A stretch of DNA of 64,000 nt from Cyanophora paradoxa (GCA_004431415.1 QPMI01000662.1:1-64000), one strand, 5' to 3'. Shown: positions 1 to 10,128, counted from the first letter of the stretch. The notes: a model not told the origin generated them from the sequence alone. Numbers and translations: made by a program.

Positions 1-622
1 ACTGAAACATACATAGCAGCAAACAATGATATGATTAATAAGCTTTGCAGCCTACTAGTAGCAAACTATGAACTAAGAGAACCCTTAAAGGCTTACATTT
101 CATCCACTCTCACTACATCACCTCCTTTGGATGCCAATTGGTATCAGCTTGCAGATGATGCCTTTACTGCCTCATCCTCTGTGACAGGTAAAGAGCCTTT
201 CATGGCTAGACTTCAGCATTTGGCTGGGAAGCTGGAGCCTATGCTCCTGAACAGATATGGGAAACCCCACTGAATACCTTCAAGTTGCTTTCCCATATAC
301 TTTTGAACTCTCCTCTGTGATTGCCTATGGATCAGGGGACACCAATGCTTTTATTAAGACTTTCAATGTGGCAACATCCACTGATGGGATCAACTGGTCT
401 TTTATTCGATCAGATGGGCAAAACAAAATATATGTCTGTGAGAACATTAACAATGCTCACAACTCAGGTGATGTGGCTCTATTGAGTGGATTTCCTCTCA
501 GCATCAAGGATGCTTTTTACATAGGTTTTTCTCTCAGAATCAAATATATTCGCATTTATCCCCTTGTGTATGTGAATGCTCCCACAATGAGAGTTGACTT
601 TACAGGTGCCTTTATTCGATAA
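1..622 (+). pseudogene. Discoidin-like (F5/8 type C) domain protein, frameshifted and cut by window edge
   Basis: The reading frame is open from the first base, so the gene starts outside the window. One frame runs to about 273 and the continuation lies in another frame from about 257, so one frameshift near 260 separates them. The joined region follows the F5/8 type C pattern: a DAFTASSSVTG start, a middle with DGINWSF, and the hallmark KYIRIYPL followed by MRVDF at the end. Such domains bind carbohydrate or lipid surfaces, and in a virus-like element one could act in attachment, which is inference. The stop at 620-622 lies a few bases past the stop of the opposing gene. Confidence 0.6.
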
Positions 623-1076
623 ACTCCAACTGAAACGAATTATCGATTCCATTCATATCAATCAGTTCACCAAAGTAATCTTTAAACTCACTGTGAGTTC
701 CCTTATCACCAGGTTTCTGTCATTGATTGAATAATTCTGCATGTCACCACTATGGTAAACATAGCCACCTATATCTTTACTCAATTGCAATCTAAGGATA
801 GCCCCTGGTTTGTGGTTGCGATTTCGGAATTATATTGTGTCTGCTGGCAAAGGGGGACAGCTCTTTAATATGCATGTACAGATACTGCTCAGCATTCATA
901 TCAGACATCTTCCTGCTGTCAAAATAATATTGCAAGGGCTTTGAGGAGAGTCTGGGTCCTGAGAAGGTGATTCCCCATGCTGGGTGATCAGGTGTAATAG
1001 GTTTGCCATCATACTTTAAAAGGTTCTCAGGTCGATAGGGAGATCCACCAGCAGGAGGAGTGCTTATAATAACCAT
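612..1076 (-). pseudogene. Element protein of unknown function, frameshifted
   Basis: The ATG at 1074-1076 opens a frame starting MVIISTPPAGG that runs to 792. Beyond that, two further frames in turn continue protein-like sequence (SKDIGGYVYHSGD, then DYFGELIDMNG) to a stop at 612-614. At least two frameshifts therefore break it. The start lies 9 bp downstream of the stop of the preceding minus-strand gene, suggesting they were co-expressed. I do not recognise the family. Its position among capsid-type genes suggests a virion or assembly role, which is inference only. Confidence 0.45.
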
Positions 1077-1084
1077 TGGTGTAT

Positions 1085-1536
1085 TCAGTAGAACTCACAC
1101 CCAAAAGCTTCCCTATTCTCTGGTGCTTGCAATAAAACGAAACTCATGGTTACTGTAAAACTTCCACTTTTATAGGTAGTTGGGTTATAGAATATCTTGA
1201 ACTCAAAAGCTACTGTTTTGCCTGCAATGGTTTGGAAGCTTGAATAGTTCAGCCCATAATTATAAGGGTGTGTTACCCCAAAATGACCCTGGTTAATGTA
1301 GCCACTGGGAAGGGATACACTTTCTGTGTGATGATTTCATTGTATGAACCATCTTGGTAATTAAACTGAACTGTTAGATGATCAGTTCCCACACTGTTAT
1401 AGATACTGTTTGGAATCTCTGCATAAGAACCCTACATTCCTTGGTCTCTCTACTGGAGTTGTGAGAGTGACCCTGTAAGAGTTTTCATTTTGTCCTTGGC
1501 TTCTATCCCTGCTATCAATATAACAAGCCGGTTCAT
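1085..1536 (-). pseudogene. Candidate minor capsid (jelly-roll) protein, frameshifted
   Basis: Three minus-strand frames together give a beta-rich protein. It begins near the ATG at 1536 with YIDSRDRSQGQNENSYRV, a start like those of many Polinton and virophage minor capsid proteins. It continues through SIYNSVGTDHLTVQFNYQDG and ends with SGSFTVTMSFVLLQ before the stop at 1085-1087. It is broken by at least two frameshifts. The start is only 8 bp from that of the divergent plus-strand gene, so any promoters must overlap coding sequence. The penton-type assignment is by pattern and context; no fold search was possible. Confidence 0.4.
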
Positions 1537-1544
1537 TTTAATAT

Positions 1545-2573
1545 ATGAATATAGATAAAAGAAGAATGCTGTGGATTACATCGAGGTTAGCTCATTAATA
1601 CAATCTCTGGTGATGGTCCCACATCAAGCTTTGTGGCTAGACTCCCAAGTTCTTATGAGAATGTGAGGGCTGTGAGACTGGTATCAGCGAATTTTATAAC
1701 AGCATCCCTATGGTGAGTGGTGAAACCAAAGTTGGAGATGTGACAGTTGACAATGCATTTAGCATTTATTATTCTGAACAAACTCCTGGAGCTGGAAGCT
1801 CAGGAATTCCAACAGTTCGCCCAGCTGCTGACTATGAACAATGGAAAACAATTCATTATAAGTCGAAAACACCCCCATCCAAAGCCACCAACAACTGGTG
1901 AATGTAATTAACTCTAAATTCGAAGGCAGAAATCCCCAACCATCCATTCGCTGCAAATGGGATGAATCACTGAAACGAATATATTCCACTCAGCAGTACC
2001 ATTTTACTTGGCTTTCTCAGTAGCTGTGAACCCAAGCCAACAAAACAATCCAAAAGCTGTTGAGTTCAGTAGACTGCTGGGTCTTGATCCTGGAAGATAT
2101 GGTAACTCCCCAATCCAATCACAGGTCTATGATGCTCTCACTGATGGAATCTTTACTGGTTGGTCGAGTGAATGGCATTATATCTTCTTTTGAGCCTGAG
2201 AAGACCAGGGACAGTGTTTTGTTTGTGAGAGTAAAGGAGCTGGTGATCTGTGCAATGTGGGATGGTCTTCTGACTGGTTACTTCCATAAAATAGTGGTCC
2301 CTGACAAAGATTATGGTGAGCATGTAGTTTACAATTCGACAGAGGCTCATCCACTTTACAAATACTATAATAAGAAGGTTGGATTATCCACTTTCTCGGT
2401 TGATATTGTAAATGCTATTAATGAACCAATTGATTTTGAGGGTCAACCTGTTTCATCTGACCTTTGAAATTCGCTATGGTGATGAGCCAGCAGGAGACCC
2501 AGTTTATGAATACTTTAAGATGCGAATGTCACAGCTTCACCCTTCCTATCCAGTAATTACAAGCTTCGCATAA
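1545..2573 (+). pseudogene. Candidate minor capsid/structural protein, frameshifted
   Basis: Protein-like sequence switches between plus-strand frames from an ATG at 1545 to a stop at 2571-2573. Recognisable pieces are RLPSSYENVRAVRLVSA, LVNVINSKFEGRNPQPSI, KAVEFSRLLGLDPG and, at the end, SDLTFEIRYGDEPAGD. The pattern of an N-terminal strand region, an LVNVINSKF helix and an RLLGLDPG loop resembles minor capsid proteins of Polintons and other PRD1-adenovirus-lineage elements. At least four frameshifts make it non-functional as read. It lies between another capsid candidate and the gene at 2627. The family is inferred from pattern and position. Confidence 0.4.
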
Positions 2574-2626
2574 ATTAAGGATCATTGGTAGATTTTTTAT
2601 GTGCAGTATAATAAAAAGAGATAATC

Positions 2627-3981
2627 ATGGATATCACTTCCACTCTTCAAAGACTTTCGCTGAAAGAAGCCCTAACAACCCCAGAGGAGGCGAAAGCCTT
2701 TTTCCTGGATAACTCCCTTATGCTTGGACTCGAATCCAAGTCTAAGCCAGTTCTAGTTGTTGTGAATCCCAGCAATACTTTTGAGAATAATGTTGGAAAT
2801 CGCATTTCTTCAAGCTACCTCGCTACAATTTTCTGTGGAAAACTCGAACTTGCTTTCGACCTACAAAATCACTTTTGCTGGTGAAGATCTAGTTCGCAAT
2901 GGATACACTCGCCCAGTTGTGCTTTAGTTCAGCGACTTGAAATTACCTATGGATCTTACACCTACCACATCCCTCTGATTTCCTTGCTCATTTCCCCTGG
3001 TCTATTATTCGGAGGATCAACTAGCTAAAAAGAAACGCTCAATGGCATGGTTCATGTATCCTGCTCATGGAACCAACCGACTTGGTGGCTCATTCTTTGT
3101 TGAAATCCCAGTGCCTTGGCTAAATCACTATCTTCCCCTTGGTGCTTTATCTGGTGAAATGTTGTTACTGTTTGGTTTAAGGATGCTGGAAAGGGTTATG
3201 TTGAAACTTCCTATGGTGGTCGCTCTCTCCTGTTGTTGGTGGGACAGCTGCTGATAAGACAGAAGATGATGGTCTTGGTGATACTGCTAATGCTACACTT
3301 GCCCATGTTGGTCAAAACATCACCACTTTCAGTCTTGGTGCAACAACCCCTGCTATTTCAATTACTTCTCCTCGCCTTTACATGCATGCTATTAATGTTC
3401 TGATGAGCTTTTCGCTACTGTAATTGAAAAAGTAAAGACTACTGCATGGCTATTCCCTCCCTTGATATTGGATTTGTAGATGCCATTGCTTTCCCTGCCA
3501 AGGGCAATGCCCAGCCCAATCGAATTAACCTCTCTCAAATCTCAGGTCTTGTCTATGCTCTGCTTGTTTCAGTTCGTGATTATGAGACTGTTGACAAATC
3601 CAATGGCTCCCACAGTGTTCTTAAGACCTATGCCAACTCCAAAGAGATAACATTCACAACTGAAATAAATGGACAGCGACTTTTTGCCACTGAGCCAATT
3701 TCTCTACTCAAAGGAGCTGAGCTAATTGCTGATGCCTTCAAATGCTCTAACATGGATAAGGTTGCAGATAAATATGTCCTTTCAGACTCCCATTCTGCCT
3801 TGATGGAGAAAAGGCAATTCGAAATATTGCTCAAAGTGGATTTGTAGACCTGACTAATTCCTCATCTTCATTCCTCACACTCTACATGCCCACAGATAAG
3901 ACAATCAATGTTCAAGTTCGCGCTTTAATGCATAGTTTCCTCATTATAGACGGTTCAGGTGTTCGTAGAATCAATTTATAG
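2627..3981 (+). pseudogene. Candidate major capsid protein, frameshifted
   Basis: A start at 2627 (MDITSTLQRLSLKEAL) follows an AT-rich leader containing TAATAAAAAGAGATA. The protein-like sequence then moves through several frames to a stop at 3979-3981, giving about 450 codons, a size compatible with a double-jelly-roll capsid protein. Pieces include MAWFMYPAHGTNRLGGSFF, SITSPRLYMHAINV and a long intact stretch 3446-3847 with NAQPNRINLSQISGLVYAL. The last part, FLTLYMPTDKTINVQVRAL, is beta-rich. Position just before the packaging ATPase supports the capsid reading. I could not confirm the family by search. Confidence 0.4.
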
Positions 3982-4040
3982 ACCATATTCAGTCTCCCTG
4001 CATTATTTTTATCTGTCTTTATTTAGGAAGATCTACAACA

Positions 4041-4769
4041 ATGCAAGATTTAGAAGAGTTTAATGTTTCTGAAATGATAAAAGGTGTTTTCAGAGCCATT
4101 TTATAGGCAAAAGTTGTACGGGAAAAAGCGAATGTGTAAAGTATTGGTTTAAAGCAATACATGATGCCAAAGTTATTGATGTTGTCCTAGTTGTGAGTGG
4201 GACCAGCTTTAATCATTTCTGGAGAGAGGTTGCAACAGTAGAACTTGGTAAATGGGATGCTGGTTACATTTCAAAGCTTTTGGATGAAAGGCAGGAGAAA
4301 ATCGAAAAAGGTGAACCTGTGAACCACATGTGTGTTGTTTAGATGATTTAATTGATAATGAGATAATTGATTTAACCAGAGACAAGGTGGTGTCATCTCT
4401 GTACAGTAGGGGCAGACACTCGAAAATATCCATTATCTGCATTACACAGAAACTCAGAAAAGTCTCTTCCACTATTCGAGTTAATTCTGATTATGCTGTT
4501 TTCCTGAGTGCTGCTAATCGCAAAGAACTTGAAGCCATAGAGGAAGAATACAATATAATGCGAAACAAGGAGGACTTTTACAAAATGTTTGAAGAATATG
4601 TCCACTCCTATCAGTATATCGTTTGGTCCTCTGCTGGCTACTCAGTTAAATACTTTGTAGATAAAGCTGAGCTTGTCAAAGACTTCCCATTTCCTCGCTT
4701 CCACAGAAAGCCAAAAAGAAAGAAGATGAACTGAAACCACCAGAGAAAGAGGAAGCCCCAAAGAAGTGA
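4041..4769 (+). pseudogene. FtsK/HerA-type genome-packaging ATPase, frameshifted
   Basis: An ATG at 4041 begins MQDLEEFNVSEMIKG. After a frameshift near 4090 comes a P-loop, SCTGKSECVKYWF (Walker A), at about 4110-4150. Next are LDVVLVVSG-like and FNHFWREV segments, then the Walker B strand CCLDDLID at about 4330, followed by SRHSKISIICITQKLRKVS. That order is typical of the HerA/FtsK packaging ATPases of Polintons and virophages, which pump DNA into the capsid. The main frame stops at 4734, but another frame continues a lysine/glutamate tail to 4769, indicating a further shift. An in-frame stop near 4340 is another lesion. Confidence 0.75.
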
Positions 4770-4847
4770 AAAGCCAAGTCCATAGCAATAAATTGATGCG
4801 ATATAAACGCGGTTTATAAAATTATCTCTCATTCTAATAAAGATACA

Positions 4848-5578
4848 ATGCCTCCCAAACGAAAGATAGGGATCCCAGCTGGGGCTGTTGGCTATTCAGG
4901 TGGTGGAAACAATGGATCTATTAACACTGAACCAATGAAATTCAATGTATGAACGAAATCAAACCCTCACAACCCCAAGAAGACCCCTTAATGCTGCCTA
5001 TGAGGAATCAGTCGATGACAAAGCCCCACAAAGTTCAACTGCTGACCAACTGAACATTTCCCCTGAGACAGCAAAGATGAAGTCTGTTGCTGAGGGTGCC
5101 AGGCGAATTATTGGGGCTGCTGATGACAAAGGTTTAGGCTTGCAAGATCTTTCACTGGCTCGCAAAGGTGAGGGTCTTAGTAAGGAATCAGACAAGGTAA
5201 TTCAGTCTATGGCTGGTGAAGTCACATACAAGACTGCTCCCACTCAAAATATTCATCGAATTCCAAGGCTCAATGGATGAGATGACTGCTAAACTCAAAG
5301 ATCTGGAAGCCAAATCAAGTGCCTTGGAGCAGTATGTTACTGAGAAGAAAGAGAGAGCCAAGCTAAAGGAGATGCTTCGAAAGGAAGTTTATAAAATGGG
5401 AATCACTGGTGTCCCAGATAAACAGTTTATTGCTAAGAAAGAGAACCAAATCGATGAGCAGGCAGTAGATGAAATGAAAACAAAAACCCAAAAGGGAACC
5501 ATTGAACCTGGTGCCACCAAAGCTGAAGTAGAAAAGGGAGTTGCCCCAACAGTATATAAAAGACGAGTTTGGCTTTAA
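4848..5578 (+). pseudogene. Coiled-coil rich structural or scaffold-like protein, frameshifted
   Basis: The ATG at 4848 follows TAATAAAGATACA. The start, MPPKRKIGIPAGAVGYSGG, is basic and glycine-rich. After a shift near 4949 the protein continues with NPHNP/TLTTPRRPLNAAYEESVDD, then shifts again near 5270 into a lysine/glutamate-rich segment, MDEMTAKLKDLEAKSSALEQ, predicted by eye to form a coiled coil. It ends at 5576-5578. I do not recognise the family. The position after the packaging ATPase and the charged coiled coil fit an internal virion or scaffold protein, which is inference. Confidence 0.45.
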
Positions 5579-5600
5579 TTTTCTCTGTTTTATTAGAGAT

Positions 5601-5873
5601 ATGGACATAATACGAAAGTTCTTCGAGATGTTCAGTCTGCATGTGGTGAGCAATTGCCACAGTGGATGTTGTGAGACAACAGTGGAGTTTGAGATGTCAG
5701 ATAATGAGGATAATGCCTCAGAAGCAAGAGAGAGAAGGAGATCAACAGTTTCTGTGGAGTCAATGCCAGCAGACCCCACAGAGTATACATATGAGCAACA
5801 GGAGTATCCAAGGAGAAGTTCTTTGCCAGGCGAAAACGTTTTCTCAGCAAATATTAATGGAGGATACAATTAG
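5601..5873 (+). CDS. Hypothetical small acidic protein of the element
   Basis: The ATG at 5601 is preferred over an upstream in-frame ATG at 5541 because the latter lies inside the previous gene. The 90-residue product starts MDIIRKFFEMFSLHVV, a short amphipathic or membrane-proximal segment with a CHSGCC cysteine cluster. It then becomes acidic and serine/arginine-rich (SDNEDNASEARERRRS). It overlaps the next gene by 17 bp in a different frame, which suggests translational linkage. No family is recognised. Confidence 0.4.
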   Translation: MDIIRKFFEMFSLHVVSNCHSGCCETTVEFEMSDNEDNASEARERRRSTVSVESMPADPTEYTYEQQEYPRRSSLPGENVFSANINGGYN

Positions 5874-6102
5874 TTTGATCGAGTTTACTAGTGATGAGCC
5901 TTTAACTGAGGGTGCTATTAGACACATTCTAGCAAAGCAGAAACGATATAGAGAGGACCCAGCATATAGAGAGTATAAGAAACAACAAGCCCTGGCATCC
6001 TATTATCGCAGAAAAGCCCAAAAAGAGGAGCAGAGACCCAGAGGGAGACCGATTAAATATTATTTGCCTACTGATAGTAGCAATGGACCCCCAGGTCTAT
6101 AA
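5857..6102 (+). CDS. Small basic protein with AT-hook-like motif
   Basis: The 81-residue product has an acidic start (MEDTISLIEFTSDEPLTEG). A basic helix follows with KQKRYREDPAYREYKKQQA, then an RPRGRPIKYY stretch matching an AT-hook core (RGRP). The helix recalls the small protein encoded at 9181-9435 on the other strand, which has MKRYQQTEKGKAQIKK, so the two may be paralogues. A role in binding the element's AT-rich DNA is plausible but is inference. The reading frame is intact, unlike its upstream neighbours. Confidence 0.45.
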   Translation: MEDTISLIEFTSDEPLTEGAIRHILAKQKRYREDPAYREYKKQQALASYYRRKAQKEEQRPRGRPIKYYLPTDSSNGPPGL

Positions 6103-6189
6103 GATAATTGAGAAAAAGCGGTCTCAGTATGCTACTGAGGCAGCTATAAAAATATATACAAAGGAATTGGCTTTATACTTGCAATCAAG

Positions 6190-6459
6190 TCACAGATAAG
6201 TTTTGTAAATATGCTTTTGTTGTTTTTTGTTTGCATTCTCAGACACTGAAACAGTAATGTGAATGTTTACTGATCTATTTCTCTTTGGTTTAGCTGCATA
6301 CATATTGTAACCTATCAATCTCTGTGACATTTCGATATATGCCCCTATATCTCCATGCTTTATGCATTTATCTAACTCAGTCATGGTCATCTCATCAAGA
6401 GTCTTTGCCATTTTGTCTTCACTATACACAATCAAGTAAGCCTTAAGTATTCTTGTCAA
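6190..6459 (-). CDS. Hypothetical protein, 89 aa
   Basis: The intact frame begins MTRILKAYLIVYSEDKMAK and contains MTELDKCIKHGDIGAYIEM, a helical segment. It ends in a lysine-rich tail (KKQQKHIYKTYL). It is convergent with the preceding plus-strand genes, marking the switch from the plus-strand structural module to the minus-strand replication module. It lies just downstream of the hairpin repeat at 6479-6581, whose arm ends about 20 bp from its ATG. No family is recognised. Confidence 0.4.
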   Translation of the reverse strand: MTRILKAYLIVYSEDKMAKTLDEMTMTELDKCIKHGDIGAYIEMSQRLIGYNMYAAKPKRNRSVNIHITVSVSENANKKQQKHIYKTYL

Positions 6460-6478
6460 ATTTTGGTCATTTTCGATA

Positions 6479-6581
6479 GGTGTGACAGGTGTGACAGGTG
6501 TGACAGGTCTATCCCATCGATTTTGAAAATCAACTTTTCACCAGGGCTTTCCTTGGGATGGACCTGTCACACCTGTCACAC
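6479..6581. repeat. Long hairpin built of GTGTGACAG repeats, copy 1
   Basis: Three tandem copies of a GTGTGACAG unit on the left and two inverted copies on the right, plus CTATCCCA and TGGGATGG, form a stem of about 28 bp with one mismatch. Left stem is 6488-6515 and right stem 6554-6581. The loop contains a small inner palindrome (GATTTTGAAAATC). The same structure, in the same orientation but with two left and three right units, recurs at 15825-15926. It lies between two minus-strand genes beside the primase-helicase. It could be an origin with iterons, a terminator or a small mobile hairpin. Confidence 0.8.
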
Positions 6582-6640
6582 AAACCATTTTCAGTAAGGC
6601 TATAAAAATATATGTAAATCTCAATCATTAATCGTTTTCT

Positions 6641-8967
6641 TTAATATTCGGCATCATCTTCATTGTCTTCCTGAACCCTTGTTATCTTTCGAATCCCAAT
6701 ATATCCTCTGGCAAGAATACCATTAACTCGTTTTCTTTCTGATTTAACATTGAAGATCTCCCTTACTCTTTTCATAACAGATACACATTCAACTTTATCA
6801 TCAACACTTTTGTATGATTTGTAAATGATATCACTGGAAACAAAGTCGTTAGCATTATGTGTAACCTCGAAATTATCTCGAAGCCATTCACCAATCTTAT
6901 CATTTTCAGCTATAAAGTTAATTCCCTGTTCAATAATCGATTGAGGGGGACTTCTTAAGATCTCTTCAACCTCTTTGTTCTTCCACATATCCAGTAATAT
7001 CTTCATGTGAGCCATCTTATACTCATCATCATTGTGTAGAAGTGTGAACAGAGTTGGGTCAGCTTTCTTTTGACCAGCTTCTGGCTTCTCTCTGAATATA
7101 TTATTGAATCTCTGATAGGAAAGTCTTCTTTGAATTGCAAAGTCTGGTTTATTTATAGTCAAATTGTCATTAGTTGTAATGTAGACCTGAAACATTGGGT
7201 AAGGATAACTGGGTCTTTGAACAAGGCTCTCACAGTCATTTCATTTCCACCTGTGACCTCCTTAATCTTGGAGATCTGCAGTTTATCACCATCTTCAGCC
7301 TCATTACTGAATACAAGTCGCTTTCCAAGGAGTTTGGCAAGTTCAGGAGTAGCCTCTGATGAGTTCTTTTTAGGCTTAGTCCAATAGGATATTTCGAGAG
7401 GGCTGTAATAGCGACCAGATATCTGTTTGCAGTATTCCTGAACAAGTGATTTACCATTAGCACCAGCACCAGTCCACATATAGAACTTCTGGGATTTAGT
7501 TGATCCACTAAGGGCAATTGCAATGGATGCCAGAAGATACTTTCGCTCTGCTGGATCATCCACAATCTCTTTATAAATCTGATTGAGATGCTCTATTTTC
7601 TTGGGGTCTACATTCTCAGTATAATCATAACCCACAGTCTTACTCACCATATCTTCCAGTTTACCCTTTCTGAAAGTCATAGTGGTCAGATCAAATACAC
7701 CATTTTCGAATCCAATCACATATGGAACTGTGTCAATCTTCTCAAAGAATTCATCATCATTCAGCAGTGGGACCAAGTCAGTCAGAAGGGATTTGCGAAA
7801 TCCTGATTGTTTAAGATTTTTGGCAATGGTCATCAATGTTTTGGATCTTTCTTCGAAAGCTGCTTTGTTTTCCTCATCCTTTAAAGCTCTTTGACTATAA
7901 TGCACAGCCCTCCCAAGGTATTGGGGGACAACAAGACGGCTTATATCTAGGTAAATCTTTAGGTTTGTGTCATCAAGCTCCCAAATCCCAGTATCAGTAT
8001 TGAGTTTGAACCATGACTTTTTGGAGTATCTCCAAGTGTGTTTAAGAACCTCTTTGCATACTAAACTCACATCATAATGAGCGCCACCAGAACCAGCGGA
8101 TTTATCTATAAGATTAAAGATATCAGATTGCATTCCAATGCAGATGAATCGTTTTTTGCAATTTCCACTGTAGCTTGACACAATGTATTTGTTATCATCT
8201 CCTTTAGCTTTCATAACAAACCAGTTATTCGATTCATGTGAACCATTGCAGCATGGGCAATTGAGTCCCTTGTTAGCAGCATCAAAGTTAAAGCCAAGTT
8301 CAGTTTTAGAGATTATATTGGGATGCATAAATCCCATATCCACCAGCTCTTTGATAATATTGTTTTCCAGTTCATCATATGAGGTAGCATTAGCAGTATA
8401 CTCACTCTTATAGATGTAATTATCTATAATCCACTTTTTGAAGTCATCAGTAGGCTCATTGAAATCACAGGTATCATCCCATGGGGAGATCACCCAAGCC
8501 TTGTTGACACTGGGACAAACATTAATTAATCCAGAAGTTCCAGTTCCAGTGATTGTTTTCAGGTCAACCTTTTCAAAGCCTTTAAAGCCTGGAGCCTTAT
8601 CGGTGATTTTGAGTTTAGTGAACTCCTCAGGTCGTTTAAAGTAGACATGATAGCCTTTTTTAGTTTTTGCCATGGGCTGATTGGCATCAAAGTCATCAGG
8701 AAACATATCCCGGAATTTGTCAAAGTCCTCCTCATCATCAAAGTCAATAACCATCATGTTGTCTGAGAGCAGAATGCCCCAAGATACATACTGATTAGTT
8801 GCCAGCGCTTCCTCATACTTTTCCCAGGACCAAGCACCTCCCTTATGCTTGAAAACAGGGTCTTTGCTGTCAGGTTTCACTGGGATAATCATGTTTTTGG
8901 CTAGATCCTCATCAGATCTGAGCCAGTTAGCGAGCGATTTGAGCGATTTAGTCTGTTTGGCGTTCAT
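6641..8967 (-). pseudogene. Primase-polymerase / superfamily 3 helicase with one frameshift
   Basis: The protein starts MNAKQTKSLKSLANWLR at 8967. The N-terminal AEP-type primase-polymerase domain has the metal-binding MVIDFDDEEDF near residue 72 and GYHVYFKRP near residue 107. A zinc-binding segment (CPCCNGSHESNNW) follows near residue 238. The C-terminal SF3 helicase domain has Walker A GAGANGKS near residue 505 and the downstream LVFSNEAEDGDKL near residue 552. The first frame ends at 7159. The rest of the helicase (FQVYITTNDNLTI onward) continues from about 7195 in another frame to 6641, so a single indel near 7205 breaks it. The enzyme would prime and unwind element DNA. A conserved promoter motif lies just upstream. 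Confidence 0.85.
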
Positions 8968-8974
8968 TTTCAGC

Positions 8975-9037
8975 GATTGGGGGTCCCTTTTATATATATA
9001 GAAGATTTTTCTTTAAGTAGTTTTGGGTCCCCCAATC
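8975..9037 (-). promoter_or_regulatory. Promoter of the primase-helicase gene inside a 13-bp inverted repeat
   Basis: On the minus strand CTTAAAGAAAAATC is followed by TTCTATATATATA (8991-9018), about 25 bp before the ATG at 8967. The same pair of motifs precedes three other minus-strand genes. Here it is enclosed by GATTGGGGGTCCC (8975-8987) and GGGTCCCCCAATC (9025-9037), inverted with 12 of 13 positions matching. That arrangement could be an operator or a hairpin. Function is inferred from recurrence and position only. Confidence 0.55.
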
Positions 9038-9180
9038 ATTTTTTGTTGGAAATCGAGAAAGTATCCCTACGAAATTTATCCACATGATATATCGAGTGGT
9101 TTAGATACAAAAAGGATGAATGGGTATTTCAGCGAATAAACAGCATATCCCCAGCCTAGTAATATGCTGGGAAAAATAAT

Positions 9181-9435
9181 TTAGACATGTTTCAATTTTC
9201 TCCCTCTATTTGAGTAAGGGACATCATACAAATACTTGACAAAGCAGACTGCATTGGCTGCATACTTTCGCTGACATGAACTTGCTATTTTCATTGCTCT
9301 ATAGGTATCATCGGTTTGATATAGATCTCTAAGCTGTGTGGCTATTTTTTCGTTAAACTTTTTGATTTGAGCCTTACCTTTTTCAGTTTGCTGGTACCTC
9401 TTCATAGCTCTCTTCTGGGCTTCACTGAGTGGCAT
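9181..9435 (-). CDS. Small basic protein, 84 aa
   Basis: The intact frame begins MPLSEAQKRAMKRYQQTEKG and is rich in Lys, Arg and Gln. It ends NRGRKLKHV, a motif akin to AT-hook-like tails. The Q/K/R-rich helix resembles the 81-residue protein at 5857-6102. The shared element promoter motif lies 20-45 bp upstream. DNA or nucleic-acid binding is plausible from composition; the family is unknown. Confidence 0.5.
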   Translation of the reverse strand: MPLSEAQKRAMKRYQQTEKGKAQIKKFNEKIATQLRDLYQTDDTYRAMKIASSCQRKYAANAVCFVKYLYDVPYSNRGRKLKHV

Positions 9436-9453
9436 TTTTCCTCTGTCTCTCTT

Positions 9454-9478
9454 AATATATATAGAGAATTCTTTAAAT
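9454..9478 (-). promoter_or_regulatory. Element promoter motif, copy 2
   Basis: On the minus strand ATTTAAAGAA is followed by TTCTCTATATATATTAAG, about 20 bp before the ATG at 9435. It matches the motif found upstream of the genes starting at 8967, 10123 and 10491. It overlaps the stop codon of the upstream RING gene, so the genes are packed with promoters inside 3' ends. Confidence 0.55.
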
Positions 9479-10123
9479 CATTTTTTGTTTTGTGGTTTCT
9501 GGATATTTCTTTGAACAATATGTAAGCAACATTTCTTCAAACTCCTCAGGGCTTGCATGTTGTTTGCAATCACATGTTGCTGATGGCACAGGAAAGACCT
9601 TTGGGCAGATTGGCTTTTTACAATCACATTTGTACATGTGGTATTCATTGTGTTTGCGATCACTGAACATTTTGATGACATCATTCGCAAAATTTGTTTT
9701 TAAACTTTCATATTTTTTCCAATGGAGCCTATCACACAACGGAATATAATTATAGAACTGATTTGCATCCGTCAAATAATGACAAAGACCAAGATCATAG
9801 AAATCATCTCGAAACCAGACCTTGCAGATGAGTTGTTCAAGAGGTTTTGTGTGTGAAATCCTTGCAATGTATGAAAGAAATGAATATTCACACCTGCAAA
9901 GAGGACATGATATGCAATAGTTGCTCTCTGCAAGCATCATTTCTGGGTATCCTTCAAACTGTCTGAAAGCTTTTTGTGCGCAGCAGTAGAACAGGGATAC
10001 CTCATTAGAGTCATGAACCTTATATATATACTTTATAATGCAGGCTTCACAAAAGAAATGCTCACAAGCAAGCTCAATGATTGTATTCCTTTGAATAGTT
10101 TTGAAACAGATTGGGCAGGACAT
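9473..10123 (-). CDS. RING-finger protein 1 (candidate E3 ubiquitin ligase)
   Basis: The intact 216-residue frame starts MSCPICFKTIQ. An N-terminal RING is spelled by CPIC, CEHFFCEAC and, after an insertion of about 45 residues, CPLCRC near residue 74. A second cysteine cluster (CDCKKPICPK and CDCKQH) lies near the C terminus. RING domains recruit ubiquitin-charged E2 enzymes. In large DNA viruses such proteins often redirect host degradation, which is inference here. It is one of two adjacent RING genes under near-identical promoter motifs. Confidence 0.7.
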   Translation of the reverse strand: MSCPICFKTIQRNTIIELACEHFFCEACIIKYIYKVHDSNEVSLFYCCAQKAFRQFEGYPEMMLAESNYCISCPLCRCEYSFLSYIARISHTKPLEQLICKVWFRDDFYDLGLCHYLTDANQFYNYIPLCDRLHWKKYESLKTNFANDVIKMFSDRKHNEYHMYKCDCKKPICPKVFPVPSATCDCKQHASPEEFEEMLLTYCSKKYPETTKQKMI

Positions 10124-10128
10124 CTTTG

